Origin: Deltaproteobacteria bacterium
GTDB taxonomy: Bacteria > Desulfobacterota > Syntrophorhabdia > Syntrophorhabdales > Syntrophorhabdaceae
DNA: 46,970 bases
Reading direction: 5' to 3'
Assembly: GCA_029553295.1 (NCBI GenBank)
Contig: JAKPCK010000074.1
Coordinates: 1-46,970, forward strand
The notes under the pieces are model-generated. The model saw nothing but the letters and a program-made list of their open reading frames with translations, was not told the DNA's origin and did no database searches. The first letter of the stretch is position 1; the number at the start of each line of letters is the position of its first letter. Shown here in pieces: positions 8,522-16,713 of this stretch. The position numbers and the translations under genes are program-made.

Positions 8522-9057
8522 TGAAAAAATATGCACTCAAGATAGCAGAGGCAGAATGCTGGGGCTGTAAGGCATGTGAGGTGGCATGTAAGCAGGAGCA
8601 TAAGACTTCAGTTGACATAAACTTTATAAAAATCATAGAGGAATGGGGGAAAAAGGAAGATGGAAGCCCTGATTTTATTTTCAGGGCAAGGATATGCAGG
8701 CACTGTGAGAACCCTGCCTGCGTAGATGCCTGCCCTGTTGAGGCCATAAGAAAAAGGGATGATGGGATTGTCATCCTGGACAGTGATGTATGCACCGGGT
8801 GTGGCTCATGTATAGAGGCATGTCCGTATAATGCCATCTCCCTTGATGAATCACAAGGCAAGGCAAAAAAATGTAATATGTGCTATCATAGGGTCGACAA
8901 CGGTCTTATCCCAGCATGTGCTGACAATGTCTGCCTGGCCCACTGTATATACTTTGGTGATGCAAGAAAAATAGACAAAATGATAGAGGAAAAGTTCTGG
9001 CTCAAGGCAAGGATTGAGGGTAAACTAAGTTCTCAGATAATAAAGGTAGAGGACTAA
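8521..9057 (+). CDS. Four-cluster ferredoxin-like electron-transfer subunit
   Basis: A 178-residue protein of the DmsB/HybA/NrfC type with four cysteine clusters: CWGCKACEVAC, CRHCENPACVDACP, CTGCGSCIEACP, and a final one built from CNMC, ACADNVC and LAHC. It passes electrons to or from the molybdoenzyme encoded immediately upstream. The ATG at 8521 shares a base with the upstream TAA stop (taATGa) and follows GGAGG, so the two proteins are coupled and probably made in equal amounts. There is no signal peptide and no membrane anchor subunit gene, so the complex is expected to be soluble and cytoplasmic, using a soluble redox partner. Confidence 0.9.
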   Translation: MKKYALKIAEAECWGCKACEVACKQEHKTSVDINFIKIIEEWGKKEDGSPDFIFRARICRHCENPACVDACPVEAIRKRDDGIVILDSDVCTGCGSCIEACPYNAISLDESQGKAKKCNMCYHRVDNGLIPACADNVCLAHCIYFGDARKIDKMIEEKFWLKARIEGKLSSQIIKVED

Positions 9058-9131
9058 AAAAAGATTTTTAAAAAAAATTCTGCTACCCTGGGAATTTGCC
9101 CCTGCGTTGGAAAATTTTTTATGCCTAATAT

Positions 9132-9163
9132 GAGGCAGTGTATCAATTGAACAACACTGCCTC
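9132..9163. terminator. 10-bp perfect hairpin between convergent operons
   Basis: GAGGCAGTGT (9132-9141) pairs perfectly with ACACTGCCTC (9154-9163) around a 12-base loop. It spans the stop codon of the histidine kinase gene and faces the end of the Fe-S subunit gene. No U-tract follows the stem directly on either strand, so it is only terminator-like; it may instead protect mRNA 3' ends. Confidence 0.45.
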
Positions 9164-11098
9164 TAAGCTATCGAGTATCTTCTGGTCTGTAAATGGTTTG
9201 TCGAGAAAATACTTAACACCGAATTGTTTGACTCTATCCCTCTGGTCCTCGCTCATATAACCGCTGGATACTATTACATCCACATCTATACCCATTTGAC
9301 GTATCCTTGCCAATACCTCATCTCCCTTCATGCCCGGCATGATTATATCAAGTACAACACAATCAAATTTATTATCCCTGATATGATTTAATGCATCGTG
9401 TCCGTTATTACAATAGACTACATCTGCACCTATCCTTTCTGATATCAGGGCAAACATCTCACCAATAAACTCCTCATCATCTACCACGAGGATCTTTTTT
9501 CTATTAAAACTCTCCCTGTTGCCTTCTTTTGTATTTTCAATTACTACTGTCTGATTTTTAAAATTATCGTTACATGGTATATAAAGGTAAAATCTCGTGC
9601 CTTTGTCCTTTTCGCTCTCTACCTCGATAAAACCCCCATACTTTTTTATTGTCTTATGCACCCTGTATAAGCCAATCCCAAGATTTGACCTTGTTCCTTT
9701 TGTGGAAAAATGGGGTTTAAATATATTCGCCTTAGCTGCCTCATCTATCCCTTTTCCTGTATCCTCTACAGTTATGCAAATATAGTTTTTTCCATCTATG
9801 GATTGATTCCTTGTTGATACACGGAGTAAGCCCTTTCCGTCCATTGCCTCTTTTGCATTTATAAACAGATTTAAGAAGATATGCTGAAACTCTGATTCAT
9901 CCCCTTCAATTATAATGTTTGATGCCGAGAGGTCTTTTTCTATTTCAATCCCCTTTAGGCTCTCACAAAAAAGCAACAGGCTGTCCTCGATGACAATATG
10001 GAGATCGAATTCGCTGGAGGGTCTTTCATGCTTTCTTGCAAAGTTCAGAAGCTGCTTTGTCAGGCTTGCAGCCCTCCCTGCTGAACGTTCAATAACCTCT
10101 GTGTATCTAAAAAGCCTTTCATTTCCTTTAAGAGAACTCTTCAGCATGGATGCATAGCCCAGGATCCCTGTCAACATATTGTTAAAATCATGGGCTATAC
10201 CTGCTGCAAGCATCCCCAATGTCTCCAATTTCTCCCTGAAAAGAGATGCCTCGTGCATCAATTTTAATTCTGTTACATCCCTTAAAATAATGCCCCTGTA
10301 TACCACATCCCCTGTATTGTTAGTTACTGGATATATATCAATCTCATAGACAAAATGCCTGTCTTCTGTCTTAAATTGCAGTTCTTGGGTCTTAGATTGT
10401 TGTTCAACTGAGTTGCCAAAATCTATACCTGTAAAAATATCTTTGATGTCTACCCCGATTAGGGGATATCTATCCACATGGAGGAGATGTCTTGCCTTTT
10501 CATTTAGATGGACTATCTTCCCTTGATTGTCAACAAAGATTAATGGATAGGGGAAATGACTGCTCAAAGAAAATTCAGGGAACAACAGGTCTCCATCTGA
10601 TTCAGTCTCTGAAACCCTTGATAAAAAAACCTTATGGAGCTTATTATAAAAATTACAGATTAAGTCTATCTCTTTTATCGAGATATTATCTCCTTCTTTG
10701 ACATATCTCTTCCCGAGGACTATAAAACCCTTTATTTTGTTTCTATCTGTCTGAGGGTATATGTAGAGTCTACTGTATCCATTAATATTGTTATGGACAG
10801 ATGTAAAAAGGGAGTTGTTGTTCAATTTTTTTATTATATCTATATCTATATCAGGCCTTTCTCTGAAAAGACTGAAAAAACCCTCTGTAATACTATTGCC
10901 CTGCAGGTATATATAATAACAGGTATCAAACCCTGTCTCTTCTACCAAAATCTTTGGTATATCGGACAGGGGGTCTTTCATCTCATCTACTATTCCAAGC
11001 ATCCTTACCAGGGCAGAATAATGGTTTAGAAAACCTTCATATCTATCCCATTGAGATTGCAATACCTCTGAGATTTTATTTTTGTCCCTTATCATCAT
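9143..11098 (-). CDS. Cytoplasmic hybrid sensor histidine kinase (GAF-like, PAS, HK, REC)
   Basis: 651 residues with no transmembrane segment. A GAF-like N-terminal region (to about 165) is followed by a PAS domain (PLIFVDNQGKIVHLNEKARHLL, about 185-285). The HisKA helix carries the phospho-His in GMLAAGIAHDFNNMLTGILG. The HATPase domain has VEDTGKGIDE and NLGIGLYRVHK. The receiver domain has an acidic pair in KILVVDDEEF and phospho-acceptor Asp in CVVLDIIMPGMKG. The HDFNN form of the H-box is typical of NtrB-like kinases. It lies 20 bases downstream of the HDOD gene, so the two are likely cotranscribed. The signal is unknown and must be intracellular. A second ATG follows the first directly, so the start may be 11095. 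Confidence 0.9.
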   Translation of the reverse strand: MMIRDKNKISEVLQSQWDRYEGFLNHYSALVRMLGIVDEMKDPLSDIPKILVEETGFDTCYYIYLQGNSITEGFFSLFRERPDIDIDIIKKLNNNSLFTSVHNNINGYSRLYIYPQTDRNKIKGFIVLGKRYVKEGDNISIKEIDLICNFYNKLHKVFLSRVSETESDGDLLFPEFSLSSHFPYPLIFVDNQGKIVHLNEKARHLLHVDRYPLIGVDIKDIFTGIDFGNSVEQQSKTQELQFKTEDRHFVYEIDIYPVTNNTGDVVYRGIILRDVTELKLMHEASLFREKLETLGMLAAGIAHDFNNMLTGILGYASMLKSSLKGNERLFRYTEVIERSAGRAASLTKQLLNFARKHERPSSEFDLHIVIEDSLLLFCESLKGIEIEKDLSASNIIIEGDESEFQHIFLNLFINAKEAMDGKGLLRVSTRNQSIDGKNYICITVEDTGKGIDEAAKANIFKPHFSTKGTRSNLGIGLYRVHKTIKKYGGFIEVESEKDKGTRFYLYIPCNDNFKNQTVVIENTKEGNRESFNRKKILVVDDEEFIGEMFALISERIGADVVYCNNGHDALNHIRDNKFDCVVLDIIMPGMKGDEVLARIRQMGIDVDVIVSSGYMSEDQRDRVKQFGVKYFLDKPFTDQKILDSLEAVLFN

Positions 11099-11118
11099 CC
11101 CCCCGATATCATTTATCT

Positions 11119-11931
11119 TTAATTATGAATTATATAGACCAGTTTTTCTATCTCCGTCTCTATGCCTTCTGCCTCTTTTTTCAGTATAAATATCTCAGGC
11201 TGCTCATCTCCATCCCTGTAATAGAAGAACCTATCAGCACAGGACACGAGTTTTAGTATATCTGTATATCCAGTATTATTATCCGTTTCATTATGATGAT
11301 TCTCTATAATAGACAAGAATATAGGTGGCAGCTTCCATTTAAGACCCAAGATATTGCCTATTTCCTGATGGTCAATACCATATCTCTCCCTCTCGAGAAG
11401 AGGAAGAGGTATATTCTTCTCCAGTGACTCGTTTATTAGGTCTTCATATCCATCCAAGTTCATAAAAAATACTACCTTACCTATATCATGGAGGAGCGAT
11501 ACAGTAAAGACATCCTCTGGGTCATCTATAAGCAGTCTCTTGGATAATAACCTTGCCCCGTGGGCAACAAAAACACAGTGCTTTAGCAAATAGAAGAGGT
11601 CTTTTTTCTTAAATTTTAGAAAATTTGTAATCTCACCTAAATAAAACAGACAAAAAAGAATACTCTTGAGTTCTGTCTGGCCTATGGTTATAATAGCCCT
11701 TTCTATATTATTTACAGGCATACCTATCCTATAAAATGCAGAATTTGCTATACTAATTAGTTTAGATACGACACCCATGTCATTTTTTAAAAGTTCGGCA
11801 ATGACTGTGATAGATATATCGTTTTTTTCTAATAGATTAATAGCCTTACCTAATATATTGGAATTGAGAGGGGCTATCTTTAGGTTAACGGCTGTATTAA
11901 TTAACTCATCCCTCATATAGCCGGATACCAT
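11119..11931 (-). CDS. HDOD-domain regulatory protein
   Basis: A 270-residue protein that is almost entirely one HDOD domain. LNSNILGKAINLLEKNDISITVIAELLKNDMGVVSKLISIANSAFY-like helices are followed by the HD-like core FTVSLLHDIGKVVFF and HHNE. HDOD proteins are non-catalytic HD relatives that act in signalling and stress output. I chose the ATG at 11931 over an upstream one at 12063. The extra 44 residues are low-complexity Phe/Ile sequence over A+T-rich DNA, would overlap the CDF gene, and would run through a promoter whose -10 box ends 9 bases before 11931. The adjacent hybrid kinase is its likely partner. Confidence 0.82.
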   Translation of the reverse strand: MVSGYMRDELINTAVNLKIAPLNSNILGKAINLLEKNDISITVIAELLKNDMGVVSKLISIANSAFYRIGMPVNNIERAIITIGQTELKSILFCLFYLGEITNFLKFKKKDLFYLLKHCVFVAHGARLLSKRLLIDDPEDVFTVSLLHDIGKVVFFMNLDGYEDLINESLEKNIPLPLLERERYGIDHQEIGNILGLKWKLPPIFLSIIENHHNETDNNTGYTDILKLVSCADRFFYYRDGDEQPEIFILKKEAEGIETEIEKLVYIIHN

Positions 11932-11940
11932 ATAGATTAC

Positions 11941-11968
11941 TGTATACAGAATTTTAAAAAAATGTAAA
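11941..11968 (-). promoter_or_regulatory. Promoter of HDOD-kinase operon, near-leaderless
   Basis: On the minus strand TTTACA (11968-11963), a 16-base spacer and TATACA (11946-11941). The -10 box ends 9 bases before the ATG at 11931. Match to consensus is moderate; support comes from the same geometry at other genes in this half of the window. Confidence 0.5.
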
Positions 11969-12026
11969 ATATTTTTTAAAAAAAATGTAGTTGAAAAGAT
12001 ATAGAATATTTTGAAGAAAATACTAC

Positions 12027-12944
12027 TTAAGTCTTTGTCTCCCCTGATTTTTTTATTGCACATGTAGCATCGGTCAGGTCACATGCCTTATCGCATGGTT
12101 CCAGATGAATGGTAGTATCAATGGATGGTGTTTGACCTTTTATCTTATCCTCTATCCTCTCTGCCATCTCATGGGCCTCTTTTATGCTACTTCTTCTGCA
12201 CAACAACAGGTGGAAGTCTATATATTTTCTGCTCCCCGATGTCCTTGTCCTTAATTTGTGAAAACCTGCATAGGGATAAGGCATGTTTTCTATGATATCC
12301 TTGATATCCTTTAATGTGCTTTCAGAGATACTTTTATCCATAAGCCCTGACACACCAATCATTAAAACCCTTACAGATGATGTAATGACAATAATACCGA
12401 TAATAAGGGCAAAGGCAAAATCAAAATAATTGTAGCCGGTAAAATAGGTTAAGGCTATAGCAAGGACAGCACCTGAGTTGGAATATACATCACTGGTATA
12501 GTGAAGGGCATCTGCTTTAAGGGCAACAGAGCCTGTCTTCTCGCTTGTGGTCTTTAAAACATAGGATATGATAAAACTAAAGGCCAGAGAGATAATCATA
12601 ATGGGTATATCAAGTCTTGTGTAATGAACATGGGTATTATGGAGTAGCCCGAGGATGGCCTTGTAAATAATGACCACACCTACTCCTGTTATTATCATAG
12701 ATTCCACCAGTGCAGCAAAATCCTCTATCTTTCCGTGTCCGTACTGATGGGAGCTGTCGGCAGGCATGGATGCTCTTTTGATGGCATACAGATTCATCCC
12801 AGACATAAAGACATCAAGGAGGCTATCAAGCCCTGATGAGATGACAGCCATGGAGCCGGATATAAAACCTACAGAGAATTTGCTTAAGGCGAGAACAAGT
12901 GCCATTCCCGTTGCAAAAAGAGATGCCTTATATCTTGTATCCAT
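12027..12944 (-). CDS. Cation diffusion facilitator (CDF) metal transporter
   Basis: A 305-residue CDF exporter with about six transmembrane helices. The intramembrane metal site has the usual two pairs: DSLLD in helix 2 and HYTSD in helix 5. The cytoplasmic C-terminal domain (FHKLRTRTSGSRKYIDFHL, HEMAERIEDKI, TIHLEP) matches the CDF dimerisation domain. The protein ends in an unusual cysteine-bearing tail, CDKACDLTDATC (C-x3-C-x6-C), which could bind a soft metal. It starts 44 bases downstream of selD and follows it in the same direction, so it may belong to the selD transcript. Metal specificity (Zn, Fe, Mn or other) cannot be read from this alone. Confidence 0.9.
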   Translation of the reverse strand: MDTRYKASLFATGMALVLALSKFSVGFISGSMAVISSGLDSLLDVFMSGMNLYAIKRASMPADSSHQYGHGKIEDFAALVESMIITGVGVVIIYKAILGLLHNTHVHYTRLDIPIMIISLAFSFIISYVLKTTSEKTGSVALKADALHYTSDVYSNSGAVLAIALTYFTGYNYFDFAFALIIGIIVITSSVRVLMIGVSGLMDKSISESTLKDIKDIIENMPYPYAGFHKLRTRTSGSRKYIDFHLLLCRRSSIKEAHEMAERIEDKIKGQTPSIDTTIHLEPCDKACDLTDATCAIKKSGETKT

Positions 12945-12988
12945 ATTTATTTACTCTGTTTGATATCTCGAGACCCCTGAAAAAGGTC

Positions 12989-14014
12989 TCATCTGAGGAT
13001 AATCTTTCCTTTTGGCTCTTTTACAAATCTCCCTATCACCCAATATTCTACCCCTGCAGAATGGGCGTTTTTGTCAAATTGGGACAGGTCATCTTGGTGC
13101 AATGCAAATAAAAGACCGCCTGAGGTCTGGGGGTCAAATATTACATCAAAGATAAAACCTTCTTTTTTACCAGTTACATGCTCGCTGTAGAAATCACGGT
13201 TTCTGTATAGACCGCCGGGGAGGATACCAAAACTTGCAAGCTCCGGTGCCTCTTCAAAATAGGGGATATCTTTAGAAAAAAGCTCAACGCCTATATCGTC
13301 TTTAATCATCTCTTTTAAGTGACCTATGAGCCCAAATCCTGTAACATCTGTAGCAGCATGCACCCTTACAGACAACATGACATGGGCGGCATCCCTGTTC
13401 AGGGTTGCCATAATCTTAATAAGATTGGCGATGGATTTTTCACCGAGCATATCTGCCTTTATACCGGTGTTTAAAATTCCTGTGCCAAGGGGTTTTGTAA
13501 GTATGAGCCAGTCCCCTTCCCATGCCCCATAATTTCTCAATATCCTATCCGGGTGGACAACCCCTGTAACACATAATCCATATTTTATCTCTTCATCCTC
13601 TACGCTATGCCCACCCAGGAGACTTACCCCTGCCTCTCTTATCTTATCGATCCCCCCTCTTAAAATCTCTTTAAGGACTTGTGCCCCGTATTTTTTTACA
13701 GAGAAGCACACTATATTGAGGGCAGTCTTTGGGGTTGCACCCATGGCATATATATCGCTTAAGGAATTGGTAGCAGCAATCTGACCAAAAGAGTAAGGGT
13801 CATTTACAATGGGTGTAAAAAAATCCACTGTCTGAACAATAGCTACCCCATCGGCAATCCTGTAGACGCCGGCATCCTCAAAACCCTCTATACCCACAAT
13901 AACATCACTGTCAGAGGGGATATCTATACCGCAGAGTATATTAGAGAGGTCCCCTGGACCTATCTTAGATGCTCACCCTGCACCTTTGACGTATTTTGTC
14001 AATTCAATATCCAA
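12989..14014 (-). CDS. selD: Selenophosphate synthase, selenoprotein with in-frame UGA
   Basis: Makes selenophosphate from selenide and ATP for selenocysteine and selenouridine synthesis. The recognisable ATG-started frame begins only at 13897 (IEGFEDAGVYRIADG). The conserved N-terminus is encoded upstream in the same frame and is interrupted by one TGA at 13975-13973: KGAG-U-ASKIGPGDLSNILCG, exactly where SelD carries its catalytic Cys or Sec. A hairpin follows the UGA. Reading through gives about 341 residues, the family's normal length, including DFFTPIVNDPYSFGQIAA and FDPQTSGGLL. The start is probably TTG at 14014, nine bases after GAGG; TTG at 14029 overlapping the upstream stop is an alternative. 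The cell must have selA, selB and selC. Confidence 0.9.
13947..13961 (-). promoter_or_regulatory. Candidate bacterial SECIS hairpin in selD
   Basis: On the minus strand, 11 bases after the UGA, AGGTCC-AGG-GGACCT forms a perfect 6-bp stem with a three-base loop containing guanines. Position and size fit bacterial SECIS elements that recruit SelB to the UGA. Confidence 0.65.
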
Positions 14015-14025
14015 AATCCCTGACC

Positions 14026-14331
14026 TCAACCCTTTAGTTTACGGGTGCGTTGTCCTGCACCTATGACCTTTGTATCCTTTTGTTTTTCTTCTTTTATCTC
14101 GTAGGCCACCTCTATCTTTTCAACCCCTGCATAATAGCAGCAGCCATCACTTTTAAAATTATTGTCAAAGACCCTTGTCTTGCCATCCTGAAAACACACA
14201 CGGACATAACAGAAACCGCCTGGCAGCTCAGATCTTCTCTCCTCCACCACTACACCAAGTCCCCACCTTGTATAATGCCTGTGGTAGACCTGATCGCCCA
14301 CTTTCAGGTATAAAAGATAATCTCCCCTCAT
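14026..14331 (-). CDS. DUF3553-like small protein upstream of selD
   Basis: A 101-residue basic, soluble protein. The N-terminal half (LKVGDQVYHRHYTRWGLGVVVEE, then VRVCFQDGKTRVFD) has the GD-x-V-x-H...WG-x-G-x-V pattern of DUF3553 and related small beta-barrel domains, similar in style to the CarD/UvrD-tail domains that bind nucleic acid or polymerase. The tail is Lys-rich. It heads the leftward run that continues with selD 11 bases on and the CDF gene. The promoter's -10 box ends 6 bases before the ATG, so the mRNA should be leaderless. Function unknown; the link to selenium is by position only. Confidence 0.7.
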   Translation of the reverse strand: MRGDYLLYLKVGDQVYHRHYTRWGLGVVVEERRSELPGGFCYVRVCFQDGKTRVFDNNFKSDGCCYYAGVEKIEVAYEIKEEKQKDTKVIGAGQRTRKLKG

Positions 14332-14337
14332 AGATAA

Positions 14338-14366
14338 CCTATATCATTAACTGCATCTTCTTTCAA
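14338..14366 (-). promoter_or_regulatory. Promoter of DUF3553-selD run, leaderless
   Basis: On the minus strand TTGAAA (14366-14361), a 17-base spacer and TATAGG (14343-14338). Six bases separate the -10 box from the ATG at 14331, so transcription should begin at or within a base of the start codon. Confidence 0.6.
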
Positions 14367-14394
14367 GGCATAAATTATAATGGTTCTTTGACTA

Positions 14395-15447
14395 TCAGGC
14401 GTCTTTGCCCTTCCCCTCAGAATAACGGAATATCTCCAGGACAGATATAAAAAGTGCAAGGACTAAAGGACCCATAATAATACCGACAAAGCCAAATAAT
14501 TTAATCCCACCTAAGATACTGAAAAAAATTAATAAAGTGGGCATCTTTGTCTTACCCCTGACAATCAAGGGTCTTAAAATATTATCTACCATACTTATGA
14601 CAAATATACCGATGAGGATCAAAATAAAGCCCTTCAAATAAAATCCTTTTAAAAAAAGATAGGCTGAACCAGGCCCCCAGATGACAAACGTCCCCACTAT
14701 GGGTATGAATGAAGAAAAGAACATGGAAAGACCCCACAGTACAGCAGATGGTATGCCGAGTATGGAGAATGCAATACCGCCTATTATGCCCTGTATAAGC
14801 GCTATTGTTACACCACCGTATATTGTCGATACAACTATATCCTTTACCTGCTTTATAAGCCTCTCTTTTTGATGGCTTGAGAAGGGCATGTAGCTCTGTA
14901 TCTTCTCCAGAAACTTAGGGCCATCCAGAAGGAGAAAGAAAACAGTTAAAAATATAAAAACAACATCGAGCAATGAGGATAAAATATTTCCAATGCTGCT
15001 TGTAATACCGCCGAACATGGCTTTGCCCCATCCTGATATATTATTTGCTATGGTCTTTTTCAAATCAGCCTGCGTTAGATTGAATGCAGATAGGGCCTTT
15101 TTGCTGAGCCTGCTTATAACAGGGTAGTCCATAATCTTATCTAATGTGGTAAGCTCATGGGTTTTAAAATACTCGATTAGATGGTTTATCTCCAGTGTTA
15201 TAAGATAGCCAAGATACATAAAAGGTCCGATAACAATGCATATTATTATCAAGAGGGTAATTACTGATGATATAGTGGGATTCTTGAAGTATTTAATAAG
15301 ATAGACATAGATAGGATAGAATATAAGGGAAAAAACAATTCCCCATATAATAGGGTAGGCAAATGGTTTTAATACAAGATAGGCAAGATAACCAAAGACC
15401 AAAACAATAAAAAGCAGCGTAATGGTATAAAATCTGTTATTTTCTAT
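14395..15447 (-). CDS. PerM/AI-2E-family transporter with probable AUA start
   Basis: About 350 residues with six to eight membrane helices and the conserved C-terminal segments of the family (FFSSFIPIVGTFVIWGPG, DNILRPLIV, GGIKLFGFVGIIMGPLVLALF). Members are reported as exporters or Na+/H+ antiporters; the substrate here is unknown. No ATG, GTG or TTG exists in frame between the preceding stop and position 15402, where a TTG would cut the first helix in half. AGGTGA lies exactly six bases before an in-frame ATA at 15447, giving ENNRFYTITLLFIVLVFGYLAYLV-like helix 1, the expected N-terminus. It is the last gene of a four-gene leftward envelope set. Confidence 0.82.
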   Translation of the reverse strand: MENNRFYTITLLFIVLVFGYLAYLVLKPFAYPIIWGIVFSLIFYPIYVYLIKYFKNPTISSVITLLIIICIVIGPFMYLGYLITLEINHLIEYFKTHELTTLDKIMDYPVISRLSKKALSAFNLTQADLKKTIANNISGWGKAMFGGITSSIGNILSSLLDVVFIFLTVFFLLLDGPKFLEKIQSYMPFSSHQKERLIKQVKDIVVSTIYGGVTIALIQGIIGGIAFSILGIPSAVLWGLSMFFSSFIPIVGTFVIWGPGSAYLFLKGFYLKGFILILIGIFVISMVDNILRPLIVRGKTKMPTLLIFFSILGGIKLFGFVGIIMGPLVLALFISVLEIFRYSEGKGKDA

Positions 15448-15494
15448 GTTCTTTCACCTGAAAGCTAAAAAATGATTATCTTGCCCTTTTTGTT

Positions 15495-15800
15495 TTATGC
15501 CTGTTTCTCTTTTTCTTTCTCGTAGGCCTCTCTACCTGCATCTACTGCGGATTTAATAATAGATTTCTCCTTTTCTATTAAATCCTTACCCTTTTCCACT
15601 ACAGACGATGCCTTTTCCTTTACCTTTTCTATGTATGACTCTGCCTTTTCTTTTGCCTCTTCGGCAAACTCCTTTATCTGTTTTCTCGTCTCAACGCCAG
15701 ATTTAGGGGCAACAAGAAGCGCAATGCCCGCCCCTACAATACCTCCAATAAAAAATGATAGAATAATTGAACCTGCTCCAAATCCTCTCTCCTCTGACAT
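15495..15800 (-). CDS. YtxH-like small membrane protein
   Basis: A 101-residue protein with one N-terminal glycine-rich transmembrane helix (SIILSFFIGGIVGAGIALLVAP) followed directly by KSGVETRKQIKEFAEEAKEKA, and a long Lys/Glu amphipathic coil. LxAPxSGxETR right after the helix is the YtxH family mark. These proteins are associated with envelope stress but have no defined biochemical function. AGGAGG precedes the ATG. It lies between the DUF948-like gene and the PerM-type gene. Confidence 0.85.
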   Translation of the reverse strand: MSEERGFGAGSIILSFFIGGIVGAGIALLVAPKSGVETRKQIKEFAEEAKEKAESYIEKVKEKASSVVEKGKDLIEKEKSIIKSAVDAGREAYEKEKEKQA

Positions 15801-15824
15801 AATAAACCTCCTTTTTATAGATAA

Positions 15825-16217
15825 TTATTGTTTGTTAACTCGTTTTGTATAATGCCTTGCAATCACACTTAATGCTGCATCAAATCCAGCCTTTATACCT
15901 GATACCTCTCCTGCTGTAACCCTTGCTATCCTCTCAATAGAATTGGTTATGTTGCTTATGTTGGTCGCCATACCTCTAAGGGAGCCTGATAGTGCCTTTA
16001 CATCATCTGTTATATCTGTCATATTATCAGAAAAATTTTTTACAGATACTATGGTCTTGGGCAGTTCCTCCATGGTTGGCATCAGCGATTCTTCTATGTT
16101 TTTAACTGTCTTTTCTAAATTTATAATGGTCTTTTTAATCTCCATTAAAAAATAAATAAACACAACCGCAGTTACTACAATGGCTAATGCAGCAACACCT
16201 AAGATAATACTGTTCAT
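15825..16217 (-). CDS. DUF948-like membrane-anchored coiled-coil protein
   Basis: A 130-residue protein with one N-terminal membrane helix (SIILGVAALAIVVTAVVFIYFL), then a long helical region in which hydrophobic residues recur at heptad-like spacing (IKKTIINLEKTVKNIEESLMP, ITNSIERIARVT). This matches the DUF948 layout, often next to YtxH genes. The ATG at 16217 is chosen over one 24 bases upstream because GGGGG lies six bases before it. A structural or stress-related envelope role is inferred from family and neighbours. Confidence 0.72.
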   Translation of the reverse strand: MNSIILGVAALAIVVTAVVFIYFLMEIKKTIINLEKTVKNIEESLMPTMEELPKTIVSVKNFSDNMTDITDDVKALSGSLRGMATNISNITNSIERIARVTAGEVSGIKAGFDAALSVIARHYTKRVNKQ

Positions 16218-16296
16218 AATACCCCCATTAGAAAATTCCATTAAAAAGCCAATTAAGAAAACCTATCAGAATTATCAAAAAGGTTCAACAATAAAA

Positions 16297-16593
16297 TCAC
16301 CTGTTGCCCTTTATAAAAAAACCTAAAACAGTAACAATGAGCATAAACACGCCTGATATAGCATATATGTATAAACCCCATGTCATATTGCCGAGGAAGT
16401 CAATGAAATACCCCCTGTTTATTATAAAGCCCCAATAAAAAACAAAGAGATAGGATACAATAAGCCCCAGTCTATGCCTACCAAGCAAAAGGCATATAGA
16501 GTTTATAACCACAAGGAGCATGACCTCCCATATGGGGACAGCAAAATCCTTTCCTATAAAAAAGTCTATAATCCTTGAATAGTATTGCACCAT
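16297..16593 (-). CDS. Small hypothetical membrane protein, 98 aa
   Basis: I do not recognise this family. It is very hydrophobic with probably three transmembrane helices (about residues 19-38, 43-58 and 72-93) joined by short loops and ends GFFIKGNR. It opens the leftward envelope set, with a GGGA eight bases before the ATG and a promoter (TTTACA-16-TATAAT) about 30 bases upstream of the predicted start. No catalytic or metal motif is visible. Confidence 0.65.
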   Translation of the reverse strand: MVQYYSRIIDFFIGKDFAVPIWEVMLLVVINSICLLLGRHRLGLIVSYLFVFYWGFIINRGYFIDFLGNMTWGLYIYAISGVFMLIVTVLGFFIKGNR

Positions 16594-16631
16594 TAATAAA
16601 TCCCATCATTTTTTATTGTATAATTAATCTT

Positions 16632-16659
16632 ATTATAGCAGACAATACAATCTTGTAAA
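16632..16659 (-). promoter_or_regulatory. Promoter of the envelope gene set
   Basis: On the minus strand TTTACA (16659-16654), a 16-base spacer and a perfect TATAAT (16637-16632). The predicted leader is about 30 nt, long enough for the weak Shine-Dalgarno seen, unlike the leaderless promoters nearby. Confidence 0.6.
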
Positions 16660-16678
16660 GCATTTTTGACAGAGCAGC

Positions 16679-16707
16679 TTGACATACACCCAAACTTAAA
16701 GTAATTT
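16679..16707 (+). promoter_or_regulatory. Promoter of uvrD-like gene, leaderless
   Basis: TTGACA (16679-16684), a 17-base spacer and TAATTT (16702-16707). Six bases later comes the ATG at 16714, so the +1 base should coincide with the start codon. Confidence 0.65.
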
Positions 16708-16713
16708 ACAGCC

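Noticed and set aside
11932-12063. HDOD protein extended by 44 residues to 12063
   Set aside because: The extension is low-complexity, overlaps the CDF gene and runs through the promoter.
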